A stretch of DNA of 34,265 bases from an uncultured Ruminococcus sp. (GTDB lineage Bacteria > Bacillota > Clostridia > Oscillospirales > Ruminococcaceae). The notes beneath the pieces were generated by a model. That model had not been told where the DNA came from and searched no databases. It saw only the letters and a program-made list of their open reading frames with translations. Below, piece by piece: positions 7,046 through 15,481 of the stretch; position 1 is the first letter of the stretch; each line of letters begins with the position of its first letter. The position numbers were made by a program, and so were the translations under genes. The DNA lies in NCBI GenBank assembly GCA_947587925.1, contig CANPYF010000004.1:1-34265 (forward strand). The letters run 5' to 3'.

Positions 7046-8179
7046 ATGTATATATCTGCCGATGAAACAAATGAATTTATAAATGATGAATATACGGATA
7101 GTTTATTTGAAAGCATTTGCTTTGACGAACCTATAGATCCTGCCACCTGTGATGATGTGATAAACGGTATCGAAAAAAAGATGGATTTTGATGACATTTA
7201 TATTTTTCGGGAAGGCGTTGCAGACAGGCTTACACAGCTTGGTACTGCCTGTTCGGCGGAAGATACCGATATTATGCTGGCTGAGGTAAAATGCAGATAT
7301 AAACAGCTGCTTGATAAACCATGCCCGAGAACAGTACAGGAATGGATAAAAGGAACGACTCCGGGTACGACCAACAGGCAGAATAATTACGAACTTTGCT
7401 ATGCGCTTGAAATGGATTATAAACAGACAAGGCTGTTTTTTCAAAAATGTTTTCTCACTCTTCCTTTTAATGTAAAAAGCAAAACGGACGCGGTTTTTAT
7501 GTATGCGCTGTATCATAATAAACCGTATTCGGTCGTTAAAAAGCTTCTGACAGGTTCAAATGGATTTGTTTCTCAGCAATATGCGCATACCTCGACCTCG
7601 CAGATAGCCGCTGTTATTTTTCAAACAGATGATGATGAAATATTTCTGGAATATTTGTCAGCCCATTGTTATGACAATGAACAGCAGTTTCAGCTTGCAA
7701 GATCTTATATAAATAAGGAAATATCTCTGCTGAAAACAAAGATCGCTAACGATAGTATCATTGACACGGCATCTCCGAACAGGCTGAACAGCCGCGCGAT
7801 AAGCGAACTGCTCGGTTATAAATATCAGCTTAGCGATAAAAAAAGCCGTACCCGCGTACTTCCCAAACGGTTTACCGAATCACTTCCCAATGATGTGACC
7901 TTGGGTAAAATAATAAATGGCGAAACCGCTTCGTACGAGCTGCTTCGCAAGACGCTGATGCTGCTGAAATTTTATAATTTTTATTCGGAGGCTGAAAATA
8001 CCGAAAATGAAAATATATACCGCAATCTTTTAGATTTTTTTGACGAGCTTAACGCCGCGCTGACATCATGCGGTTTTGCACAGATATATCTGCGGAATCT
8101 TTTTGACGGTATGCTTTTTTACTGCGCTAATTCATACGACCCGATACTTACTATGCATCTTTTGAATGAATGGAATTGA
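7046..8179 (+). CDS. Unknown protein paired with a kinase/STAND protein
   Basis: The 377-residue product has no signal peptide or membrane helix. An acidic N-terminal stretch at about residues 1-55 is followed by a region at about 90-160 that reads like a helix-turn-helix: RTVQEWIKGTTP, NRQNNYELCYALEMD and TRLFFQKCFLTLPFN. This is similar in layout to XRE-type DNA-binding folds, although I cannot assign a family. The rest is predicted mostly helical. GAGGT lies seven bases before ATG 7046. The longer upstream open frame is rejected because it runs across a terminator and a consensus promoter. The downstream kinase/STAND gene follows after 58 bp on the same strand, so the two are probably a functional pair in which this protein is a regulator, substrate or adaptor. 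Confidence 0.7.
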   Translation: MYISADETNEFINDEYTDSLFESICFDEPIDPATCDDVINGIEKKMDFDDIYIFREGVADRLTQLGTACSAEDTDIMLAEVKCRYKQLLDKPCPRTVQEWIKGTTPGTTNRQNNYELCYALEMDYKQTRLFFQKCFLTLPFNVKSKTDAVFMYALYHNKPYSVVKKLLTGSNGFVSQQYAHTSTSQIAAVIFQTDDDEIFLEYLSAHCYDNEQQFQLARSYINKEISLLKTKIANDSIIDTASPNRLNSRAISELLGYKYQLSDKKSRTRVLPKRFTESLPNDVTLGKIINGETASYELLRKTLMLLKFYNFYSEAENTENENIYRNLLDFFDELNAALTSCGFAQIYLRNLFDGMLFYCANSYDPILTMHLLNEWN

Positions 8180-8237
8180 TTTTTATATCTGCCCGTTAAA
8201 ACAGCGTATAATATATTCATAAGGACGGTGATAAGCA

Positions 8238-10946
8238 ATGGCAAAAGAGGCTGATATTATCAGATCGGACAGCCGCGAATATACAATAATAAGGCTGCTT
8301 GGAAAAGGCGCTAATACCAATGCTTATCTTGCCGAATATAAGCAGGGTGAATTGACAGGCAAATGTATTTTAAAGGAATTTTCTCCGCACGAATCAAGCG
8401 ATAACGAGCGCGGCAAAGCGAATTTTATCGCTTCGGGCAAAATGCAGAATAAAATACGGCAGCTGTCGGCTCTGAATAATCAGACACCGCCTATAAACCG
8501 AATATTTGAAGCAAACGGTACGGTTTATATTGATACGGCTTGCTTTAACGGCAATACTCTTGACAAGCTTGACGGACTTGATCTGACGCAATATATGTCG
8601 ATATGCCGTTCAATTGCAAAAACTGTCGGATATTATCACAAGGAAGGTTATATCTGTCTTGATCTTAAACCCGAAAATATATTTATAATGCAAAACGCCC
8701 CCGACGATACGATAACGCAGCTTGTTGAATTTATTGATTTTGACAGCATACGCAGTCTTTCAAATAACGGCAATGAGATGTTTTTTCCCTATACGCCCGC
8801 ATGGGCAGCTCCCGAACAATCTTCACCTTGTTCTGTAAGAAAAATAAGCAAAGCCGCGGATATTTACGCTATTGGAGAGATAATTTTTTACATTTTGTTC
8901 GGACGTCATTCAGAGAATACGGAACACAGGGGATTTTCAAAATATTCATTTGAAGAATGTAAGCCCGAATACAGAAAATTCACCGCAAGACCTGACATTC
9001 AAGCGCTTTTTACGCGGCTGTTCAGGAATACGCTTCGTTCTTCTGCCGTCAACAGATTCAAAGATACGGAAGAAATAGTAAAACTGCTCGATACACTTAT
9101 TGCCGAAATAGAACGCAAGGACTATATTATTCCGTCAATTCCGTCAGCTTCTCCGAATTTTGTCGGAAGAGATGAGGAACTAAAACAGATAACGGAATTT
9201 TTGAAAAATGACCGCGTGTTGTTTATAACGGGAGTAGGCGGTATCGGCAAGAGTACGCTTGTCAAAAATTATATCAAGAAAAATAAGGCTGAATATGATA
9301 TAATAGTATATCTTGAATTTGACGGCGACATTAAACATACTTTTTGCGACGATCTTCAGCTTCAGATAAGTACGGTACGAAAAAGCGGCAATGAAAGTTT
9401 AGACGAATATTTTGTACGCAAGCTGACAAGCCTTAAATACATTTGCGGCGAAAAACAAGTGTTATTTATACTTGATAATTTTTATGGCAAGATAACAAAA
9501 GAGCTTAGTCGGATAATAAGCTGCGGTTATGATACATTTATAGTAACGAGGAATATGCCGCCTAAAAACAGCTTTGCGGTAATGGAGATAGGCTCGATAA
9601 CGAATAAAGCAGATTTGTTCAGACTTATCTCTGCTGACCTCGAAAGACAGCCGACAAAGGACGAAAGGCTTTGCTTTGATGAGATAATAATGCTTGTACA
9701 GGGTCACACGCTTGTTATAGAACTGATAGCGCGGCAGATCGCAGCGGGCAGGATAGATGTTCACACGGCTCTTGGACTTATCCGCGAAAAGGGATTTTCG
9801 CGCTTTTCTGATGAAAGGATAGGCAGTTATAAGGACGGAAAAGAGGTATACGACACGCTGTCGAATATTATTTCTGCAATGTTTGATATAAGCGATATGA
9901 GCGATACGGCAAGACATACGCTAAAACTCCTTGCCTTACTTAATGAGCGCGGACTTGAAAAAAGTCTCGTGCAGAGCTTTTTTCCCGACATCAGTTCTCA
10001 GACGCTCTCTTCTCTTTCTGCCGAAGGCTGGCTGTACTATGATGAACGTATCAGACTTCATTCCGTTATCGCCGAAACCGTTCGCGGTCAGCAATGGAAC
10101 GCTGATGATGTTACTGTTATGGAATATCACAAAAAAGCGATCGACATTTATGTGGGTATGGCGAATGCTTATCAGATCAAAAAAATACTGCATGAAGCCG
10201 ACCTTTTCAGAGAACAGCACCCGCGGCATATTATAACGGCAATGTATTATGATATGCTCGGCTGTTATTATGACACTTTAGCCGACGGCAGATATGTTCC
10301 CTACACTCAAGAAGAGGAAGATATTTTAATGAATTTGCTCGACGCTATGGACACAGCGATAGAACAAATGGAACTTTCGACCGACATCCGCCGCAAAAAA
10401 TACTTAAATCAATATTATTTGTCCATGGCGAGTATTCTGATACGAAGTGTTCCGGAACTTTTTTACGATGCCGCCGAACTGCTTGACAAGGTGTATAAAA
10501 ATATTGAGAAAAATAGTGACGACCACTGTTATTACTGTATGGTATCGGCTTGGTATCATACGCTCGCAAAGCCCGATATTAAAATAACAAAAAGTTTGAC
10601 CGAGCAGGCGGAGCAAATTGCAAAGCAGGTATTTAAAACTGATCTGGAAATAATTGATATTATTCACATTCCCACGGCAAATTGCTTTTTTTATCATAAC
10701 GATCTGCTCTTGGCAGAAAACAAAATAAAAGAAGCAATTGATCTGTGTGAAAATCATCCGAATATACTGCCATATATTGACAAAAAAGCGGAGCTTTTCA
10801 ATTGCTTGCTGGACATTTATTTTGAAATGGGTGATACCGCCGAATGCCGCAAGGTCATAAAAGAGATAGATATTATCAACGAAAAATACCGTGATGAAGG
10901 AATTTTCAGGGAGGTTTCTCCTGAGATACGGGAGCAAATCGAATAA
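8238..10946 (+). CDS. Protein kinase / NB-ARC STAND ATPase / helical-repeat protein
   Basis: This 902-residue protein joins three modules. Residues 15-290 form a Hanks-type kinase: glycine loop LGKGANTNAY (21-30), ATP lysine Lys46 in ILKEF, catalytic loop LDLKPEN (Asp142, with Cys-Leu in place of His-Arg), metal-binding Asp167 in DFD instead of DFG, and APE at 191-193. Residues 305-500 form an NB-ARC module: FVGRDEEL, P-loop GVGGIGKST (332-340), Walker B VLFILD (Asp413), sensor TFIVTRN, and a GLPL-like GHTLVIEL. A winged helix with LHS (607-609) at the MHD position follows. Residues 640-902 are helical, TPR-like. The layout is that of a signal-transducing STAND switch whose output is phosphorylation. 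AAGGACGGTGA precedes the ATG. A terminator follows. Confidence 0.85.
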   Translation: MAKEADIIRSDSREYTIIRLLGKGANTNAYLAEYKQGELTGKCILKEFSPHESSDNERGKANFIASGKMQNKIRQLSALNNQTPPINRIFEANGTVYIDTACFNGNTLDKLDGLDLTQYMSICRSIAKTVGYYHKEGYICLDLKPENIFIMQNAPDDTITQLVEFIDFDSIRSLSNNGNEMFFPYTPAWAAPEQSSPCSVRKISKAADIYAIGEIIFYILFGRHSENTEHRGFSKYSFEECKPEYRKFTARPDIQALFTRLFRNTLRSSAVNRFKDTEEIVKLLDTLIAEIERKDYIIPSIPSASPNFVGRDEELKQITEFLKNDRVLFITGVGGIGKSTLVKNYIKKNKAEYDIIVYLEFDGDIKHTFCDDLQLQISTVRKSGNESLDEYFVRKLTSLKYICGEKQVLFILDNFYGKITKELSRIISCGYDTFIVTRNMPPKNSFAVMEIGSITNKADLFRLISADLERQPTKDERLCFDEIIMLVQGHTLVIELIARQIAAGRIDVHTALGLIREKGFSRFSDERIGSYKDGKEVYDTLSNIISAMFDISDMSDTARHTLKLLALLNERGLEKSLVQSFFPDISSQTLSSLSAEGWLYYDERIRLHSVIAETVRGQQWNADDVTVMEYHKKAIDIYVGMANAYQIKKILHEADLFREQHPRHIITAMYYDMLGCYYDTLADGRYVPYTQEEEDILMNLLDAMDTAIEQMELSTDIRRKKYLNQYYLSMASILIRSVPELFYDAAELLDKVYKNIEKNSDDHCYYCMVSAWYHTLAKPDIKITKSLTEQAEQIAKQVFKTDLEIIDIIHIPTANCFFYHNDLLLAENKIKEAIDLCENHPNILPYIDKKAELFNCLLDIYFEMGDTAECRKVIKEIDIINEKYRDEGIFREVSPEIREQIE

Positions 10947-10947
10947 T

Positions 10948-10988
10948 AAAGACAGCACTGTGTTATCCGCGCAGCGCTGTCTTTCGTT
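10948..10988. terminator. Bidirectional terminator between kinase/STAND gene and pyridoxamine kinase gene
   Basis: AAAGACAGC (10948-10956) pairs with GCTGTCTTT (10976-10984), and CTG/CAG extends the stem after one mismatch. TTTT follows on the plus strand. The genes on both sides converge on it. Confidence 0.75.
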
Positions 10989-10994
10989 TTATTA

Positions 10995-11858
10995 TTAAAA
11001 ATTTTGTTTATCGTCATTATAAGCGGCACATTCCTGCGCGAGAGTGCCAAGACACGGCTCAAAGCGGACGGAATACCACTGTTCTTCTCGTATCGGCAAT
11101 GTGGCTTTTATACATTCATGGGTAAATCTTACAGAAAGATCAAGCGCCTTATGAAGATCCATTCCGAGTGCAAGACCTCCCGAAAAAACGCCGGAAAAAA
11201 TATCGCCTGTGCTGTGATAATTTCCGCTTATATTTTCACAGAAAGAGGAATAGAACTCTCCGTTTTCGGCATTGCCTAAGATAGCGCCGTTATGCAGAGG
11301 ATCGGGCGAAGCGCCCGTCATAACAACAATTTTGCAGCCTATTGAAAAAAGGTCGGATATCATTTTGCGCAATTCATCTTCGCTGCGTCTTTCCTTGTAA
11401 TCAGTACCAAGCAGCAGGGCTGCTTCCGTTGAATTAGGAAGAATACAATCAGCTTGAGCGCAAAGCGTTTTCATAGACTTGACAAATTTTCCGTCAAATC
11501 CCGCATACATTTTCCCATTGTCGCCCATAACAGGATCAACGATAACAATAGTATTATCAGTCCTGAAATCATCAATAAAACGTTTTATCGTTTCGACCTG
11601 TTCACATGAACCGATATAACCTGTATAAATAGCGTCAAATTTAAGTCCGATCCTTTTCCAATGTTCAGCGATTTGGGGAATATCGGCTGTGAGGTCGCGA
11701 AAGGTATATCCTGTAAATCCTTCTCCCGTATGAGTGGAAAGGACAGCGGTCGGGATAACAGATGTTTCAACTCCCATTGCCGAAATAACAGGCAGCGCCG
11801 CTGTAAGAGAACATTTTCCAAAACAGGAAATGTCCTGAATCGTTACTAATCTTTTCAT
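10995..11858 (-). CDS. Pyridoxamine/pyridoxal kinase (PdxK/PdxY-like)
   Basis: The enzyme phosphorylates pyridoxal, pyridoxamine or pyridoxine with ATP to salvage vitamin B6 in the cytoplasm. The 287-residue protein has the ribokinase-fold features of the family: QDISCFGKCSL at the N terminus, PTAVLSTHTG, the strand IVIVDPVMGDNGK, LPNSTEAALL, and the anion hole/catalytic motif HSTGDIFSGV near residue 215. The S in STGD replaces the more common G, as in other clostridial pyridoxamine kinases. AAAGGAG lies before the ATG, and the gene has its own consensus promoter, so it is monocistronic. ThiD-type hydroxymethylpyrimidine kinase is the main alternative, but the N-terminal DISCFGKCSL favours PdxK/PdxY. 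Confidence 0.88.
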   Translation of the reverse strand: MKRLVTIQDISCFGKCSLTAALPVISAMGVETSVIPTAVLSTHTGEGFTGYTFRDLTADIPQIAEHWKRIGLKFDAIYTGYIGSCEQVETIKRFIDDFRTDNTIVIVDPVMGDNGKMYAGFDGKFVKSMKTLCAQADCILPNSTEAALLLGTDYKERRSEDELRKMISDLFSIGCKIVVMTGASPDPLHNGAILGNAENGEFYSSFCENISGNYHSTGDIFSGVFSGGLALGMDLHKALDLSVRFTHECIKATLPIREEQWYSVRFEPCLGTLAQECAAYNDDKQNF

Positions 11859-11885
11859 ATTTTTTCTCCTTTGAAATCTTATATT

Positions 11886-11914
11886 ATTATACCATTTTCA
11901 AAGGAAAATGTCAA
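11886..11914 (-). promoter_or_regulatory. Consensus sigma-A promoter of the pyridoxamine kinase gene
   Basis: On the minus strand TTGACA (11909-11914) and TATAAT (11886-11891) are perfect, with a 17-bp spacer. The -35 box begins right where the T tract of the upstream terminator ends. Confidence 0.9.
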
Positions 11915-11947
11915 GAAAAAACCGATGCCGCTTTTGACGACATCGGT
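11915..11947 (-). terminator. Terminator of the sugar ABC importer operon
   Basis: A ten-pair stem, ACCGATG plus a wobble and CG against CG plus CATCGGT, encloses a 7-base loop and is followed by six T residues on the minus strand. This is a textbook intrinsic terminator 13 bp after the last permease gene. Confidence 0.9.
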
Positions 11948-11959
11948 ATGATTTTTTGA

Positions 11960-12835
11960 TTAGCCCTTAACAGCGCCGAGTGCGATACCGCGAATGATGA
12001 ACTTAGAAAGAATGAGATAAACGACCGCAACAGGTATGATCGAAATACCGATCGCCATGTATACAGCGCCCATATCGAACGAAGCATAGTCCGCACTGCG
12101 GATTATTCCGATAACGATAGGAAGTGTTCTCTTGTTCTTATCGCTGAGTATCAAAGCAGGAATGAAGTAGTTGTTCCAGCTTGTAACGAAGGTAAATATC
12201 ATCTGTACTGCAAGCGCAGGCTTGAGTATCGGCGTGACAAGTGAATTAAATGTCCTGAACTCGCCGCTTCCGTCAATTCGCGCCGCTTCAACTATTTCCA
12301 ACGGGAGCGAGCTGTCCATGTACTGCTTCATGAAGAAGAAGGTAGCAGGTGCTGCTATCGAAGGAACGATAAGCGGGATAAATGTGTCGGTGAGCTTCCA
12401 GCTGTTCATGAGGTTTACGAAACCGAGAGCCGATACCTGTGCAGGTACCATCATTATCATGAGTATGAATGTGAAAAGCGGCTTTCTGAGTCTGAAATCA
12501 TAAACGTGGATTGCATACGCGGTGAGCGCGGAGAAGTAAACTGACAGCAGTGAAGAAGTGAAGGAAATAATAAGGCTGTTCTTCAAGCTGTTGAGCATCT
12601 TCCAGTCATGTTTTGACATAACTGTTTTGAAGTTTTTAAAGAAGTAGTCGCCGGGTATCAGCGAGAATCCTTTCTGTATCTCGGTCGTTTCTCTTGTCAT
12701 GTTGACAAGCAAGATAGCAAACGGGATAAGCGCTATTACTGCGAAAAGTGAGAGGACAACGTAACAAACGATCCTTCTTATAAGCAGTGTACGGGAATTG
12801 CTTTGCTGACCAACCGCATCAACAGGAGCTGCCAT
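11960..12835 (-). CDS. Sugar ABC transporter permease (MalG-type)
   Basis: This 291-residue inner-membrane permease belongs to the carbohydrate uptake CUT1 family. After a short polar N terminus it has six predicted membrane helices, beginning with YVVLSLFAVIALIPFAILLVN. The cytoplasmic EAA loop, which docks on the ATPase, is present as EIVEAARIDGSGEFRTF. The C terminus FIIRGIALGAVKG is typical of the group. It follows the other permease gene after only 2 bp, so the two are translationally linked. No ATPase is encoded nearby, as is usual in Firmicutes, where a shared MsmX-like ATPase serves several such importers. The sugar is unknown. Confidence 0.92.
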   Translation of the reverse strand: MAAPVDAVGQQSNSRTLLIRRIVCYVVLSLFAVIALIPFAILLVNMTRETTEIQKGFSLIPGDYFFKNFKTVMSKHDWKMLNSLKNSLIISFTSSLLSVYFSALTAYAIHVYDFRLRKPLFTFILMIMMVPAQVSALGFVNLMNSWKLTDTFIPLIVPSIAAPATFFFMKQYMDSSLPLEIVEAARIDGSGEFRTFNSLVTPILKPALAVQMIFTFVTSWNNYFIPALILSDKNKRTLPIVIGIIRSADYASFDMGAVYMAIGISIIPVAVVYLILSKFIIRGIALGAVKG

Positions 12836-12837
12836 AA

Positions 12838-13779
12838 TTATTTACCTCCTTTCGCTGCAGGTTTTTTCTTTTTCTTAGGTTCTCTTTCCTGAACAGTAGC
12901 AAAGATAAGCAGACTGAGTACAGCCGCAACGATAAAGAGGATAACAGAAAGCGCACCCGCCATACCGTAGTTCTTGCTGACTGAAAGGTATCTCTGGAGA
13001 TACATTACGACTGTCATACTGGTTCTGTCGCAGCTAAGACCGTCCTTAGTGATTATCTGGGGAACGTCATACATCTGGAGACCGCCGATGAGAGAAGTAA
13101 TGAGAACGTAGAGAAGTATAGGTCTTATAAGCGGCAGAGTGATCTTGAAGAATGTCTGCGTCGGATTCGCGCCGTCTATCTGAGCGGACTCATAAAGAGA
13201 CGGGTCGATACCGTTTATCGCCGCCATAAGCATTATGGTCGTGTTACCGAACCACATAAGGAAGTTAATAAGCGCGATTATCGCTCTCTGTGAACCCGCA
13301 TGGGTGAAGAACATATAAGGCGCGTCTTTTCCGGTTATTGACATATAAATGCTGTTTACAGGACCGTTCTGTGAGAACATTGTGAAGAACAGCATACCCA
13401 TAGCGGCAGCCATGATTACGTTCGGAAGATAGAAAATAACCTTGTAGGCGCCGGTCTTGAGTTTAAGTCTGAGGTCGGTGAACCATGAAGCAAAAAGAAG
13501 TGAGAAGAAGATCTGGGGAATAAAGCCCGCGATCCAAAGAATGAAAGTATTTACAAAATACTTTCCAAGGTCGTTTTCTTCATCGAATATTGTACTGAAA
13601 TTCTGTAATCCGACGAAATTAGGACCGATCTGCTGGTAACCCATTACCGTGTAGTTCTCGAAAAGTGAGTTATAGAATGTGGACACCAGCGGAACTAACG
13701 TGAATATTGCAAAAACTATGAAAAAAGGTGCAATGAAAATATAACCCCATTTTGCATAGCTGACTGATTTTCTATGCAT
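12838..13779 (-). CDS. Sugar ABC transporter permease (MalF-type)
   Basis: The 313-residue permease has six predicted membrane helices. It begins with GYIFIAPFFIVFAIFTLVPLV and NSLFENYTV, typical of CUT1 MalF-type subunits without a large periplasmic insert. The EAA loop is ESAQIDGANPTQTFFKITLP. The C terminus ends in a lysine-rich tail EREPKKKKKPAAKG. It pairs with the downstream MalG-type protein to form the membrane channel. AGAGGGTGA precedes the ATG. A GAAA-capped hairpin lies upstream, between this gene and the binding-protein gene. Confidence 0.92.
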   Translation of the reverse strand: MHRKSVSYAKWGYIFIAPFFIVFAIFTLVPLVSTFYNSLFENYTVMGYQQIGPNFVGLQNFSTIFDEENDLGKYFVNTFILWIAGFIPQIFFSLLFASWFTDLRLKLKTGAYKVIFYLPNVIMAAAMGMLFFTMFSQNGPVNSIYMSITGKDAPYMFFTHAGSQRAIIALINFLMWFGNTTIMLMAAINGIDPSLYESAQIDGANPTQTFFKITLPLIRPILLYVLITSLIGGLQMYDVPQIITKDGLSCDRTSMTVVMYLQRYLSVSKNYGMAGALSVILFIVAAVLSLLIFATVQEREPKKKKKPAAKGGK

Positions 13780-13824
13780 CCGATCACCCTCTTATAATTT
13801 TAACTATAGCATTATATTAGTTGA

Positions 13825-13852
13825 GATCGGAACGGGTTTCCCCGCCCCGATC
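13825..13852 (-). other. GNRA-capped intercistronic hairpin
   Basis: On the minus-strand transcript a 12-pair stem (GATCGG with two G-U pairs and CGGG) is capped by a GAAA tetraloop. No T tract follows, so it is not a standard terminator. It lies between the binding-protein gene and the permease genes, the usual place for an RNA element that stabilises the upstream message and lowers downstream expression. Confidence 0.6.
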
Positions 13853-13887
13853 CAACATATTTTTATCTGTTTCTACTGTAGGTTAAA

Positions 13888-15408
13888 TTATTCTGTGGGT
13901 ACCTTCAGCTCAGGATACTTCTCAACTGCAGCCTTGTAGAAGTTTGCGATAGCATCTTCAACAGTAGCAGTGTTGCCGAGGTAGTAGTCCTTCATAGCAG
14001 CCTGGAATGACTCGTTAAGTCCCTGATCGTACGGTCCGAGTTTGGAAGCGTCGATCTTAGGAGCAGCTTCAGAGAACAGAGCGATGTGGTTCTGTCCGCC
14101 GAGGAAGTCGGAAGCAAAGTCAGCAGCAACTTCGTTCATACCGGAAATAGTGTTGGTGTAGTCCTGTGTACCATTGGTGATAGCAACCATGTTGTCCTTG
14201 TTGCAGGTGAGTTCTCTCATGATGTCAGCAACGGTGTCTGCATTGTCGGTGCCGTCAGCAGCGCACATCCAAGTACCGCCCCAGAAGTAAGCCTGAGGTC
14301 CGGGGCAAACTGCCCACTGTCCGAACAGATCATCACCGGCATAGCCCTTCAGAGTGAAGTCGATGCCCCATGTTGAATAGAAGAATCCGAATACCTTACC
14401 TGCTGAAGACTGGTCAGCGCACCACTGGTCATCCCAAAGTGAGGTCTTGTTGTTGTATCCGTTATCGGTGTAATTCTTGGTCTGGTCGATCCAAGTGAAG
14501 AAGGTATCGTCAATAACGATCTCCATGTTGGAGTTTACCCAAGCGTGAGAAACGTTGTTTGAGAAGGTTCTGTAAGAATCATCAAAGCTCGAAAGCATCT
14601 GATATCCGGCTTCCTTCATCTTAGCAGCGGTCTCGTCGAACTTAGTCCAGTCAGCAACAGCAGCCTGAACCTCTGTAGGATCGTCAGTTCCGAGAACTTC
14701 CTTAGCTATGTCGCGTCTGTAAGCGAACAGACCCGGAGTAGCCTGCCACGAAACGCCCTCGAGAGTGCCGTTAGAGTCGGTAACAACGTCCTTGGTGTAC
14801 TGATACTGATCAGCAAGCTCGTCATCAGTGATTCCGAGTTCTGAAACAGGCATTACATAAGGTCCGTTTACATATTTAAGAGCATAGTCAGCTTCGATAA
14901 GGAACATATCGATCTTATCGTCAGATCCTGCCTGTGCAGCAAGGTCGGTATCGAGCTTATTCTGATAAGCATTGTCAGCAGACGGAGTAGTAACCCAAAC
15001 GATCTCTGTTCCGTCAGTCAGATACTCATGCTCGCCTACTATGTAGTTGCCCTGGTCATCAACTTCACCGGTCATTCCGGAAGCGTCCTTGTCATATTTT
15101 GAATAGTAAGCACGAAGTCTGTTCTTGAACTCATCATTCCATGTGTAGATCTTGAGCTGCTTCTTGGAAGTATCGCTTCCTTCAGCGGTCTGCTCAATTC
15201 TGTCAGCCTTCTGCTGCTTGAGGTCGCCTACTTCCTGTGCCTTCTTGTTAGCAGCTTCGCTGTAGGTATAGGAAGAGCCGCCCTTGCCGCCGCTTCCGCC
15301 TTTTCCGCCGCTTCCGCTTTCGCCGTCTTTATCGCCGCAAGCTGTAAGAACAGATCCTGCAAGGCAAAGAGCAAGCGAACCTGCTAAAACTTTTTTAAAG
15401 TTTGCCAT
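13888..15408 (-). CDS. Sugar-binding lipoprotein of an ABC importer
   Basis: The 506-residue protein starts with a lipoprotein signal peptide ending in the lipobox LTAC. A Gly/Ser/Lys-rich flexible linker and a short helical stretch follow. The extracellular binding domain (family 1, UgpB/MalE-like) includes IYTWNDEFKNRL, IDMFLIEADYALKYV, VSWQATPGLFAYRRDI and GQWAVCPGPQAYFWGGTWM. The last of these probably forms the aromatic sugar platform. It is longer than most MalE-type proteins, and the ligand cannot be deduced. ATG 15408 is chosen because AAGGAGG lies nine bases upstream. An earlier in-frame ATG would put nine extra residues before the signal peptide. Upstream lacI and downstream permease genes form one cluster. 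Confidence 0.9.
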   Translation of the reverse strand: MANFKKVLAGSLALCLAGSVLTACGDKDGESGSGGKGGSGGKGGSSYTYSEAANKKAQEVGDLKQQKADRIEQTAEGSDTSKKQLKIYTWNDEFKNRLRAYYSKYDKDASGMTGEVDDQGNYIVGEHEYLTDGTEIVWVTTPSADNAYQNKLDTDLAAQAGSDDKIDMFLIEADYALKYVNGPYVMPVSELGITDDELADQYQYTKDVVTDSNGTLEGVSWQATPGLFAYRRDIAKEVLGTDDPTEVQAAVADWTKFDETAAKMKEAGYQMLSSFDDSYRTFSNNVSHAWVNSNMEIVIDDTFFTWIDQTKNYTDNGYNNKTSLWDDQWCADQSSAGKVFGFFYSTWGIDFTLKGYAGDDLFGQWAVCPGPQAYFWGGTWMCAADGTDNADTVADIMRELTCNKDNMVAITNGTQDYTNTISGMNEVAADFASDFLGGQNHIALFSEAAPKIDASKLGPYDQGLNESFQAAMKDYYLGNTATVEDAIANFYKAAVEKYPELKVPTE

Positions 15409-15481
15409 AATAAATTTCCTCCTTAAAAATCGCATTATGTGTATTCAATCCGGATCGTATTATCCGGTATTAATGCCTTTA

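Noticed and set aside
8176-8212. Internal promoter before the kinase/STAND gene
   Set aside because: A TATAAT is present at 8207, but the nearest -35-like TTGATT is 25 bp away, which is too far for sigma-A.
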